Source of the DNA: Chitinophaga sp. HK235
GTDB taxonomy: Bacteria > Bacteroidota > Bacteroidia > Chitinophagales > Chitinophagaceae
NCBI RefSeq assembly: GCF_018255755.1
Contig: NZ_CP073766.1
Coordinates: forward strand, 8,244,501 to 8,308,500
Direction: 5' to 3'
Length of the DNA stretch: 64,000 nt
Every line of letters begins with the position of its first letter. Positions within the stretch are counted from its first letter, which is position 1. The position numbers were made by a program, and so were the translations under genes. The notes below the pieces were generated by a model. The model worked only from the letters and a program-made list of their open reading frames with translations, did no database searches and had not been told where the DNA came from. Positions 8,506-16,894 of this stretch are shown here, one piece after another.

Positions 8506-9357
8506 TAAGTGATTCCAAATCCTTTACTGGCAAGGTAATTAGCTCCAATATGGGGTTGGGTTCAATGGTTCGATAATCATTTTCATCAAAAATCAGTTTT
8601 GCGGGGAATATTGAACCAATGATTTTTTGTGTGACATCTAAATCCCCTTTCTTATAGTGCCAGCCTGCATTTACAAGGATTGTTCTGCCTTTGTCTATAT
8701 ACCTTTGCTGTTCCCCAAAATCTGTTACCAGTTCCATCTTCCTACGTTCCAGTGTTTCAATCTCTGCCTGTAGGGTGTTTTTGATGTTCGTGTATTCAGC
8801 CGGGGCAATTTCTGCATCCAGCATCAGGGTTTGGGCATTTCTGACATCTGCCCTAAACCTTTCTTTGCAGAAGGTACTGCTTTGACAATGGTAATAATAG
8901 TAGGTTCCACTATTGCCTTTACTGCCACTGCCTGTAATGGGTCTGCCGCATCGTTTACACACTAAGAAGCCCCTAAGCGGCAGGTGTCCGTCTTTGGTAC
9001 TGCGTACTTTAGTTACCTTTTTGCGCCCGCTTAACACATCCTGGACTTCATTAAGCAATTTTTCAGAGATAAGTGGCTGGTGAATGCCATAAACATAGTG
9101 CGCTTCCTCATGCTTGTAGGCGGCTATAAAGATTTTACCACAATAAACAGGATTGTGTACCATGTTCCACATTTGGCTCCGCTTAATAGGCAATCCTTTA
9201 ATATTTGCCATTCGTCTGATCTTTCCCAGATCATGCACGCCTCTTGCCACTTCCTCAAATACCCATACCACCAACGGAGCCAGCTCTTCATCTACCACAA
9301 GAATAAGTTTGTCCTTTGTTCCCTTTACCGTAGTTTTCTCTTTTGCATTCAGGTAAC

Positions 9358-9480
9358 CTACAGGATGGAGTGAACATAATGACAGTATAAACGATCTAGC
9401 TCTTGAGTTTTGTTTTTAGCATCAACTGTCGCATAGGATAACAGGAGTAGCAAGGTAGCGATGAGTTTTCGTACTGGCAT
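9358..9480 (-). pseudogene. N-terminal scrap of an exported protein, cut by the recombinase remnant
   Basis: A 40-codon frame starts at ATG 9480. It encodes a clear signal peptide (MPVRKLIATLLLLLSYATVDA), then KNKTQELDRLYCHYVHSIL, and stops. The LDRLYxxYVxSI pattern resembles the start of Bacteroidota TPR-containing HTH regulators, but this is weak. The frame runs straight into the recombinase remnant in another phase, so the original gene lost its body when the recombinase fragment was joined here. Confidence 0.45.
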
Positions 9481-10012
9481 TGTCGTTATTTGAAATGTGA
9501 GGATTGGGGGAGATGCCAGGCTAATATTATCTTTCTACAAATACGTTATAGGCAGAATGTTCACTTGAAAAGTTCATTGACTTTACTAATTGTTAATGAG
9601 CTGTTATGCACATTGCGTAGGGTGATTTTAAAGAAATGCAATATCCGAATTTGTAAATTCACATTTATTGATGTATAGTTTACAAATTATCATTATATGA
9701 ATATGTTTTATAAACTGATATTCAGCTGCAGCAATGGAGTCGTATCCTTTAATTTTTAAATTCGATAACAAGAAATATATTACAGGTGCAAGATTGTTAT
9801 GCAAACGAGCAAATAAATATAGGCCTGACAGCGGGTGGCGTTAAAGAAAGGCCTCTTTAATAAGTATTAACCAAAACATTTCTGACTTGCTATCTATTTC
9901 GAATAATTTTTAGATAAGTATGTAGCGATTGTCTCTATCGTTAATCCTGCTATACCCATACCTGGAGTTTGGGGTTAATCCTTAATAAATAAAAACATAA
10001 TTCCCTCATGTT
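9481..10012. other. AT-rich region upstream of the Wadjet operon
   Basis: No supported gene. The stretch is very AT-rich and must hold the promoter of the jet operon, but no clear TAnnTTTG box at a sensible distance was found. It may be partly decayed element DNA. Confidence 0.4.
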
Positions 10013-11383
10013 ATGCTTGCTGAAAACACTAAAACTTTTTCCATTGAAGAAATAAAAGCTGCCTTTGAAGTACTTTACCCTGATGAGTTTGAGTTTCTTA
10101 CCTTATATAATTTATATATAAACTATCACTCCCAGGAATTTCAATATGCAGAAATCAAGCAGGCGATTATTGATACCTCCCGTTTATCCTTTATGTTGAA
10201 TGGGAAGGATATACAGGTGGAGCGGAAGTTTAAGCGTTTACTTCGTGCGTTTATTGAGAGAATTCCATCTAAATCTAACCGGTTTGTACTGACGCCGCAT
10301 GCAGAGAAGATCATAGAGATTGCAGTACAGCGGATAAATAATCCATATTTAAAATATCCGCTGAAAGATACATTTGAGCAGTTTTTCAGGTTACCGGATG
10401 ATGTATCGGATGATATCAGGCGTTTGCAAAGCTGGTTCCAGTTTGGATTTCATAATAATGCCAGGCAAATAGTATTAGGACACTTAGAGGCACTGAAGCT
10501 TTCTGTGGATGATTCGGTAAAAGCGCTGAATAGGGTGCTTGAGATGGACGATAAATCAGCGATACAGCTGTTGGAAGAGTTTGCGGAAAATTTTAAAGTG
10601 TTGGGAGATAAGGCGAGACAAATAACGGAGGCGATAAGAATGAAGGTCCATGTACATTACAGTTTGCGTGACCTTGCAGAGGTATTTAACCGTAAAAGCC
10701 CTGATAGTCTGGCGGGGGAGGAGTATCTGCTATACTGCCGGAAAGAGGCATTAAGAATAAAAGATGAAGTGAAAAGTTTTTTTGATAAGATAGATCAGCA
10801 GCTGGACCTGATAAATCAGAAAATGACCTTCGCTGCCTCAAAAATATCAGAGCTGCAGGAATCTTTAAGAGCGCAGTCTCATTTTAAGTTAAACCTAAAA
10901 AAACTGTTGATATACCTGTTAGAGAACAGTAAACAAAACCCGCAATCCTGGGAGCTTCCCGCTGGTTTTCCTGCTAAAGATATAGTTACGCAAAAGTTCC
11001 GTTTCTCGGCATTGAGATATTATGATATGGGCTTCCTTAAAAAGACCAACGTTGTAGCGCCGGAAACAGATGAGGTATATGAGGAGGAGCAACGATTTCA
11101 GTTTGAGCTGGAACTTAGGAAACAGGAGTTGATCCAGCAATATTGCGACCAGGCAGAAAGTGACCTGGCATTATATGGAAAGCTGGATTTAACCACCAGG
11201 ATAATGGACATTATACAGGAGGAAAATGGCCTTGAAATGGCTGTGCATGCGGGGTACGAGTTTATCCGAAAAGTTAGTCCGTTTGCAAATGTGGAAATTA
11301 CAGAAACGCTTCAAAGTAACCAATCAAATACCTTTCAATTATGGAAAGTAACAGTGCGGAAAGATCAGCATTCCAATTTCTGA
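10013..11383 (+). CDS. jetA: Wadjet JetA-like protein (kleisin/MukF-type subunit)
   Basis: A 456-aa cytoplasmic, largely helical protein. The N-terminal part looks like a winged-helix region (residues about 10-100). The middle has SxADSxxALxxVLEMDDKSAIQLLEEF-like helices, and a coiled coil at about 240-290 (FFDKIDQQLDLINQKM) precedes a C-terminal domain. This matches the length and layout of JetA/MksF, the kleisin that bridges the SMC heads in Wadjet, which recognises and cuts invading circular plasmids. The identity rests mainly on operon order and partner size; sequence similarity to classic DUF3375 JetA is not obvious by eye, so this may be a divergent subtype. Its end overlaps jetB by 43 bases, indicating translational coupling. 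Confidence 0.75.
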   Translation: MLAENTKTFSIEEIKAAFEVLYPDEFEFLTLYNLYINYHSQEFQYAEIKQAIIDTSRLSFMLNGKDIQVERKFKRLLRAFIERIPSKSNRFVLTPHAEKIIEIAVQRINNPYLKYPLKDTFEQFFRLPDDVSDDIRRLQSWFQFGFHNNARQIVLGHLEALKLSVDDSVKALNRVLEMDDKSAIQLLEEFAENFKVLGDKARQITEAIRMKVHVHYSLRDLAEVFNRKSPDSLAGEEYLLYCRKEALRIKDEVKSFFDKIDQQLDLINQKMTFAASKISELQESLRAQSHFKLNLKKLLIYLLENSKQNPQSWELPAGFPAKDIVTQKFRFSALRYYDMGFLKKTNVVAPETDEVYEEEQRFQFELELRKQELIQQYCDQAESDLALYGKLDLTTRIMDIIQEENGLEMAVHAGYEFIRKVSPFANVEITETLQSNQSNTFQLWKVTVRKDQHSNF

Positions 11384-12000
11384 GTCATGAACAGGTACAA
11401 AAACATTTTGCAGAGCTGAATATAGAGTTGTTGAAGGGGAAGCATATCCTTCAATCATCTGTAGCCCTTTTCTCCATCCTGGATAGGTTTGAAGAGGATT
11501 TTATGCAGTACTATGCGCAGTTATACGGATTAATGCTTGAAAAAAGGACTATTGACAGTACCTCCTATTTTTATCTCGAATTTCCGGCTACAGGCAAGGG
11601 AAAACTCACCAATCCCGGAATGTACGTAGAGTTAGAGGCCAGGGCAACTATTGTGGCGTGTATATTAGCCAACCTATATTTTTCTAACTTTTTCAGCTAC
11701 GATAAGAAATTTCAATGGGATGATATTCAATATGAAATAGAACATGGCGAGCATAGGTATTCTTACCAGCAGTTGTTTTTCAATGATATGAGGTCTGAGT
11801 ATTCCGATAAGGAATGGGAAGGTGTCAGAAAACATTTTAGTATAGTCATCAATTTCTTTAACCGTATCGGGTTAGTAGAAAAAGAGGATAATGATGAAAG
11901 CATGCAGTTTACTATCCTGCCAACGATTCATCATTTCATTGAATTATACCGGGATGAGATTGATAATATAGATGATTTTTTACAAGAAATTAAATTATAA
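11341..12000 (+). CDS. jetB: Wadjet JetB-like protein (MukE/KITE-type subunit)
   Basis: A 219-aa acidic, helical protein of the size expected for JetB/MksE (DUF4194-like). It has the two-winged-helix look of KITE subunits: an N-terminal helix bundle (LKGKHILQSSVALFSILDRFEEDF), a beta-wing segment (TSYFYLEFPATGKG), then WEGVRKHFSIVINFFNRIGLVEKEDND and a C-terminal helix LPTIHHFIELYRDEID. KITE proteins dimerise and bind the kleisin. It sits between the kleisin and the SMC gene, overlapping the former and 12 bases before the latter, exactly as in Wadjet operons. Confidence 0.75.
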   Translation: MESNSAERSAFQFLSHEQVQKHFAELNIELLKGKHILQSSVALFSILDRFEEDFMQYYAQLYGLMLEKRTIDSTSYFYLEFPATGKGKLTNPGMYVELEARATIVACILANLYFSNFFSYDKKFQWDDIQYEIEHGEHRYSYQQLFFNDMRSEYSDKEWEGVRKHFSIVINFFNRIGLVEKEDNDESMQFTILPTIHHFIELYRDEIDNIDDFLQEIKL

Positions 12001-12012
12001 ACTGAAATTAGT

Positions 12013-15000
12013 ATGCACCTATATTCAATTTCAACTGTCTGTTTGCTCAAGCATTATAACCAGGATTATCTATTACATTCATTAAGAACAGACTTTACTG
12101 GAGCCAATGGCGTAGGGAAGTCCATTATCGCTGATCTTTTCCAGATAGTGTTTATTGGAGACCCCAAGTATATCAAATTTGCTACTGAAGGGGTAGATAA
12201 GAAAAAGCGAAGGATTGAAAACCTTCCCTATGAAAGCGGTGTCGGTTATGTGTTTTTCAATGTAGAGCTGGCAGAAGGTCGCTTCATTGCCCTTGGAGCA
12301 GCCATTTTCTCGCAAGGACATCAGCCGATAAAAACCTTTATTATTACATCTTCCATCAACTTGGATAAGGACAAATTAGAGAATTATACATTTGGTAAAG
12401 ATGAACTTCTCTATAGTAATGACTTTTTGGGAGCTAACGGTCATCCATATACGCCAGATGATCTGGCGAGAATACTGCCGGACAGCCATCGCCTATACAT
12501 GCATTATTTCAGTTCCCGTGAAGAAAAAAATGAATACTATGGCTGGCTTTATATGAATGAAATTCTTCCGATAAATCTGGTAAAAGAAGGCAATTTAAGG
12601 GCTTTCGCCAAAGTGATTCAATCATTCTCTAAATCAAAAGCCTTAAATATAGATAACTCCCACAGTCTGATAGAATATCTGTTTGAGGAGGATGAGGTAG
12701 AAATCAGCCAGGAGTATAATAACCAGGAGCAGGCAATTGCTAAGCTCCTGCACCAGTTTAAATTAACCAAGGGACAAATAAGCGATATTTCTACCAAACA
12801 GGCGGTGCTAAAAAGGCTGAAGCAGTACAATATAGAGAAAGATGATACAGGATTGAAACTGGATATAGCTCGCTATACAGAGGTACTTCATAAGCGAAAA
12901 ACCGCCTGTGATGAACTGATGAAAATCGGAAAAACGGTTGCATCTCAACAACAAAAACTTACAATTTTAAAAGGACGGACAGATAAGTATACAAGGCTGG
13001 AACGGCTCGCTGAAACCCTTGCTAATGCCGAGTATAAAAAATTATCTAACCTGACATCCTTGCCAACTTTGTTCTCATGTCTGGATAACTTAAAAGAACA
13101 GCAACAACGGATATTAGGCATTGATACCGATAGGTTGATGGTCCAGATAATGCCTGATAACGTAACTGAGTTGTTGGCTAAAGACGCATCGGAATATGAA
13201 AGAAGCATTGAAAATTCCAGAGAAGTGCTGATGCGTTATGCAACAGTGGAAAGTATGGAACAGACCAAGATTAAACAAGATACCTGGTTACGCAGCAGGG
13301 AAAGGGAAGTAGAAGCAGCAGAGAAAGAGTTATTGCAATTTCAACATATAATAGAGGAGGTAGAAGGAAATAATATCTTTTTAAATGCATTATCGACCAG
13401 TAACGGACTTACCAAGGCACAACAAGCGGTAGCGGTATACCTTCGTGATGTTTCCTTGAGTAAACCCCAGCATCCGAAAGCTGGTATGCGTTATACCACT
13501 TCTAAAATTCTGTTGGAAGAATTAGAGATTTCAGCTGATGATGCCAATGCTGGCTGGTGGATCAAAACGGGTTCCTTGTTTGAATTTGTTCCGGAAACAT
13601 CTGAACTTCTTCCCGGCTTTGATTTTGTAAAAATTAATAGTATCGACGAATTGAAGCAGCTGTTGCATGCCCGGCTTGTTGAGTGTCAGCAACAAAAATC
13701 CCAGCTTCAAAGCACTGGCAATGGCGTATTACCGGAGGGCTTTGCAGAATACCCTTATGATATAGACCTGTCTGATGCTACGAAACTGAAAACCCATATT
13801 TATGCAGCATCATTATGTGCTATTGTTAATTATAAGGCTGCTGATCTTAGGAAACAGATCGCCATGGAGGAAGAGAAAATAAAAAAGGCAAAACAGGATT
13901 TTGATATTACACTCGAAGGAATGGAATATGACCTGTTGCGTAAACAGTTAGATGAGAATTTCCAAAGACTGCGTAACCGTTATGAAAAATTGAAATCCGG
14001 TAATAACACTGAGAAAGCAGCTATTGATAGCCTAAATAATAATTTGCCCCTCCTTCGGCAAAATTATGAACAACTGTCAGAAACGCTAAGGGTATTAAAT
14101 GAGCACCATGCTGCCTTGCATCAGGATTTCCTGGACCAACATCCCGGGCAGCCCGTTCCTGAACCGGATTTGAATATTCCATGGAGTACCAACCTTACTG
14201 TATTGGAGAAGGCATATCAGGATGCTGCATCGACCTATACCAATGAATACAACCAGGTTGTTGGCCAGTTTGAGGAAACAAAGCAGTCCAGGGATATTCG
14301 TGTACATGAACAGATTCGTAATAATACCTACTCATTTGATATATTAGAGCAGGCGCTGTTAGGAAGGAAGATTCGTACGTTAGATGATGTAACTGGCCAT
14401 TTAGAGACATTGAATGCGGAGCTGTTGTCTATTGCAGATGACTTGCTAGGTAACCTGGTAAAAGTGTTTGGTAAAACAGAGAGCTATTTTGACCGTTATA
14501 AAGAGCTGGTGCAATCATTAAATGATTTTTTTAAAGGTAAACTGATTAGTGGAAGATTTTATTTCCAGATTGACTTCAATCCTGCGCCTAAAATGGATAT
14601 TAAATGGATTGAACATCTTCGGAAATTGTCGCTGAACCTGGGAGGTGTAGGTGAATTTGAAGACGTAAAACCAGATCAGATCATAGAAGAACTATACATG
14701 AAATATTCTGGCAACAAGTCTCGTGTTTCCCTCACCGACCTATTGAATCCCAAACGATATTTCCAATTAAAAGGAAAGTTAACGGATGAGCGACATCGGG
14801 AAACTTCCGGTAGTACCGGGGAAAGCTATACCGCGCTGGCCCTGCTTGGCATCGCCAGGCTGTCTGTAGTACAGGATGGCGACAGGCCAGGTTTGCGTTT
14901 CATCATTCTGGAAGAATCTGCGACCCTGGATAATGTTAATTTTGGACTGTTCCCGGAAATTGCGAAGCAATATGGTTATCAGATAATCACGATGACGCCA

Positions 15001-15186
15001 AAGCCCTATGCTGTTGGCGACGATGGTGGATGGTACATTCATCAGCTGATACCAGGGAAAGGCAATCTGGATATCAATTATCCGAAGATCATGAGTTATT
15101 TCAGAACAAATAGAAAACAAATGGATTTGAGTAGTTTTTTAAAAACAAGAACTAATGAACTGGCAGACATTCAAATCACTTCATGA
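12013..15186 (+). CDS. jetC: Wadjet JetC-like SMC/MukB-type ATPase
   Basis: A 1057-aa SMC-like protein, the loop-extruding motor of the complex. Walker A is GANGVGKS at residues 30-37. Two long coiled coils (about 210-470 and 590-790) flank a compact hinge-like domain (about 475-580, without a CxxC zinc hook). The ABC signature is SGSTGES (932-938), a variant of SGGE. The Walker B strand reads LRFIILEESATLD, so the usual Asp-Glu is Glu967-Glu968; the D-loop-like SATLDN follows. Length and order match JetC/MksB of Wadjet, which extrudes DNA until the nuclease subunit cuts small circles. The stop overlaps jetD by 32 bases. Confidence 0.88.
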   Translation: MHLYSISTVCLLKHYNQDYLLHSLRTDFTGANGVGKSIIADLFQIVFIGDPKYIKFATEGVDKKKRRIENLPYESGVGYVFFNVELAEGRFIALGAAIFSQGHQPIKTFIITSSINLDKDKLENYTFGKDELLYSNDFLGANGHPYTPDDLARILPDSHRLYMHYFSSREEKNEYYGWLYMNEILPINLVKEGNLRAFAKVIQSFSKSKALNIDNSHSLIEYLFEEDEVEISQEYNNQEQAIAKLLHQFKLTKGQISDISTKQAVLKRLKQYNIEKDDTGLKLDIARYTEVLHKRKTACDELMKIGKTVASQQQKLTILKGRTDKYTRLERLAETLANAEYKKLSNLTSLPTLFSCLDNLKEQQQRILGIDTDRLMVQIMPDNVTELLAKDASEYERSIENSREVLMRYATVESMEQTKIKQDTWLRSREREVEAAEKELLQFQHIIEEVEGNNIFLNALSTSNGLTKAQQAVAVYLRDVSLSKPQHPKAGMRYTTSKILLEELEISADDANAGWWIKTGSLFEFVPETSELLPGFDFVKINSIDELKQLLHARLVECQQQKSQLQSTGNGVLPEGFAEYPYDIDLSDATKLKTHIYAASLCAIVNYKAADLRKQIAMEEEKIKKAKQDFDITLEGMEYDLLRKQLDENFQRLRNRYEKLKSGNNTEKAAIDSLNNNLPLLRQNYEQLSETLRVLNEHHAALHQDFLDQHPGQPVPEPDLNIPWSTNLTVLEKAYQDAASTYTNEYNQVVGQFEETKQSRDIRVHEQIRNNTYSFDILEQALLGRKIRTLDDVTGHLETLNAELLSIADDLLGNLVKVFGKTESYFDRYKELVQSLNDFFKGKLISGRFYFQIDFNPAPKMDIKWIEHLRKLSLNLGGVGEFEDVKPDQIIEELYMKYSGNKSRVSLTDLLNPKRYFQLKGKLTDERHRETSGSTGESYTALALLGIARLSVVQDGDRPGLRFIILEESATLDNVNFGLFPEIAKQYGYQIITMTPKPYAVGDDGGWYIHQLIPGKGNLDINYPKIMSYFRTNRKQMDLSSFLKTRTNELADIQITS

Positions 15187-16117
15187 GTTATATGTAGAAG
15201 GAAAGACCAGGTACCGGTCTAGCTTGGATAAAGAGCCGGTATTTAAGTATTATGCTGCTCAGGCGAAAGAGCTGCTTATTACAAAAAATGAAATCCTGGT
15301 TCGAAATAAGACCTCTTTTGAAAAAAGCTATAGCAGTCGTTATTTAGAGAAATATAATGTATGCAAAAAATTGTTGGATGATATTGGTGAGAATACGCCC
15401 CAGTGCAGGTTTGAGGATACAGATATTCTCTGCTTGCATGAAATGAAAGAACAAATGGAGGCCGGTCTTCTGCAAGAAATACGCCAGCAAATAATTGATT
15501 CGAATGAAACACGGCGGGGCGTATCCAATATGTTCTTCAAGCACGAAAAGCACCTGGATACAAGTGAGGCATTGGAGCGGGCAGTCAAAACCATCTTACA
15601 GATCGAAACATTTGCTGACACAAGAGACCATCAATATTTATATGTAATGCAATGCCTGCACCCAAAAGCGATTGTATTATGTGAAAACCTGTATTTTTTA
15701 AAGATGCCAGAGAAAGCCAGGAATAACAAGGTAGAACTCTGGTATGCAGGCGGCAGAAACGTGGAGAAGCTTAAGTATAGCAACCATAGAAATCTGCCGA
15801 TCTACTATATATGTGATTGGGACCATGATGGATTGGATATTTATAGGAGTGTAAAAGAGAAGCTGCCGCAGATTCAGCTGCTTACGCCCAATGGAGCCGG
15901 CAGGAGTATTTTGCTAACCGAACATCGAAGTCTCTGGCGATATCCAGATAGTCCGGAGTTCCTGTCTGGCCTGGAAGCAGAACTATTAACTGGTGAGCAA
16001 CAGCAATTAATCCAAACATTGATAACGGAAGATAAATGGATCGTAGAGGAGTCTAATGATTTGATGGCGCTACTGCAGGTAGATAAAGTCTTTTCTTCAT
16101 CGACCAGGCACAAGTAA
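15155..16117 (+). CDS. jetD: Wadjet JetD-like Toprim nuclease subunit
   Basis: A 320-aa protein. The C-terminal half is a Toprim domain: Glu177 in IVLCENLYFLK and the DxD motif in ICDWDHDGLDIY (Asp221, Asp223, with Asp225 and Asp228) are the metal-binding acids, as in topoisomerase VI A-type nucleases and JetD/MksG. The N-terminal half (residues 1-150) is the expected winged-helix DNA-binding arm. In Wadjet, JetD makes the double-strand break in small circular DNA once the SMC motor stalls. At 320 aa it is shorter than typical type I JetD (near 400). It overlaps jetC by 32 bases and ends the operon; no hairpin terminator is evident after it. Confidence 0.85.
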   Translation: MNWQTFKSLHELYVEGKTRYRSSLDKEPVFKYYAAQAKELLITKNEILVRNKTSFEKSYSSRYLEKYNVCKKLLDDIGENTPQCRFEDTDILCLHEMKEQMEAGLLQEIRQQIIDSNETRRGVSNMFFKHEKHLDTSEALERAVKTILQIETFADTRDHQYLYVMQCLHPKAIVLCENLYFLKMPEKARNNKVELWYAGGRNVEKLKYSNHRNLPIYYICDWDHDGLDIYRSVKEKLPQIQLLTPNGAGRSILLTEHRSLWRYPDSPEFLSGLEAELLTGEQQQLIQTLITEDKWIVEESNDLMALLQVDKVFSSSTRHK

Positions 16118-16256
16118 TGATTTCAAACACCACGTTTATGATAGCTACCAACAAAACCTAAATTTATATTATGTTGGAATTACACGAGCAAGGAAATTTG
16201 TATATTATTATCTAGTGCTGCTAGCGTCAATCATTTGGGTGATTCCAAGGTAGGAG

Positions 16257-16346
16257 TCAGGCGGTTCGATAATTAATTCCGTCAAAAACCAGTTTTTCAG
16301 GGAAGATCGAACCGATAATCTGCCGCTTCTTCTTTACATCTCCGTC
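16257..16346 (-). pseudogene. C-terminal scrap of a second serine recombinase
   Basis: The minus strand reads DGDVKKKRQIIGSIF, then PEKLVFDGINYRTA and stop (16257-16259). This aligns closely with the tail of the recombinase remnant at 8366-9415 (GDLDVTQKIIGSIFPAKLIFDENDYRT), at both protein and DNA level. Nothing recombinase-like precedes it. It marks the right end of the Wadjet island or an older, tandem insertion at tRNA-Leu. Confidence 0.75.
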
Positions 16347-16347
16347 C

Positions 16348-16608
16348 ATTGAAGATTTTATTAAAAAAGAAAATGTATTAATTGATTTCAATATTGACAA
16401 AAACCTATCAGACTTTTCTTTGGACCTGTTTAAACAGGAATATGCCTACTATAGCAAAGATCTATGTGACGTAACAGAAGAAGGTTTTATTGGCTATATG
16501 TACGTCTTTTTCAGGATAAGGGAATGTCGGCATTCGCTGTCATGGTATGGCAAGATAACAGATTTTCGTATTGTCTATGATGTAGTCCGGGATGACAAGG
16601 GCTTTTAA
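16348..16608 (+). pseudogene. C-terminal fragment of an unknown protein
   Basis: An open frame of 86 codons without a credible start (no ATG near its beginning) ends at TAA 16606-16608. It reads IEDFIKKENVLIDFNIDKN, then GYMYVFFRIRECRHSLSWYG, then FRIVYDVVRDDKG. The composition is protein-like and resembles small immunity-type proteins, but I do not recognise the family. It abuts the recombinase scrap, so the 5' part was probably lost. A perfect 10-bp inverted repeat (16595-16619) covers the stop. Further scraps may follow up to about 16830, for instance a frame with SYSNMDLKEVMEQVLPGFP ending at 16832. Confidence 0.35.
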
Positions 16609-16837
16609 CAAGCCCTTGTATGATGAATTGGTAGAAAATTCGTTTTATTGTGCCCCGCCATACCTGCCATTATACGGCTTTATGAAGCAAACAAAGAAAT
16701 GATCAATGTTAAGCCTTTACTGTACTGGAAAGATAAAAAACAAAAGCCCAGTTTGCAGACTATGTACAGAAATCTTATTCCAATATGGATTTAAAAGAGG
16801 TAATGGAGCAGGTGCTTCCAGGGTTTCCGTAATTGAT

Positions 16838-16870
16838 TTAAAAACACCAGCCGCCAGGTAACCCCGGCGG
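16838..16870 (-). terminator. Terminator of the mono-heme protein gene
   Basis: On the minus strand CCGCC and GGCGG form a stem around GGGGTTACCT, followed six bases later by a T-run. It lies about 25 bases after the stop at 16895. Confidence 0.6.
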
Positions 16871-16894
16871 ACTGCTGCAGTGTCAGGGGGGTAT

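Larger units (their letters stand above)
8366..9415 (-). pseudogene. Truncated large serine recombinase, catalytic domain missing, reading into tRNA-Leu
   Basis: The open frame contains the middle and C-terminal parts of a large serine recombinase. These are the recombinase domain (VFEEVARGVHDLGKIRRMANIKGLPI, preceded by HPVGYLNAKE) and the zinc ribbon with CKRCGRPITG and a later HCQSSTFC. After these comes a coiled coil and the tail segment IIGSIFPAKLIFDENDYRTIEPNPILELI. The N-terminal resolvase domain with its catalytic serine is absent: a stop lies at 9416-9418 and the DNA beyond is foreign. The last 40 codons are antisense to the tRNA-Leu terminator and gene, so the frame ends inside the tRNA. 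It is the remnant of an integrase whose element inserted at the tRNA 3' end. Confidence 0.85.
8509..16248. mobile_element. Degenerate integrative island at tRNA-Leu carrying the Wadjet operon
   Basis: The left end is the tRNA-Leu 3' end with a truncated serine recombinase. The right end has a homologous recombinase C-terminal scrap in the same orientation. Both share the 10-mer GTGATTCCAA (8509-8518 and 16239-16248), immediately beyond the homologous recombinase tails. The interior is visibly AT-richer than the flanking genes. Limits are approximate and the element cannot move by itself, since no intact recombinase is present. Confidence 0.5.

Noticed and set aside
8337..8576. Plus-strand 79-aa frame across tRNA-Leu
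   Set aside because: It is a translation of the tRNA gene and its terminator, not a protein gene.
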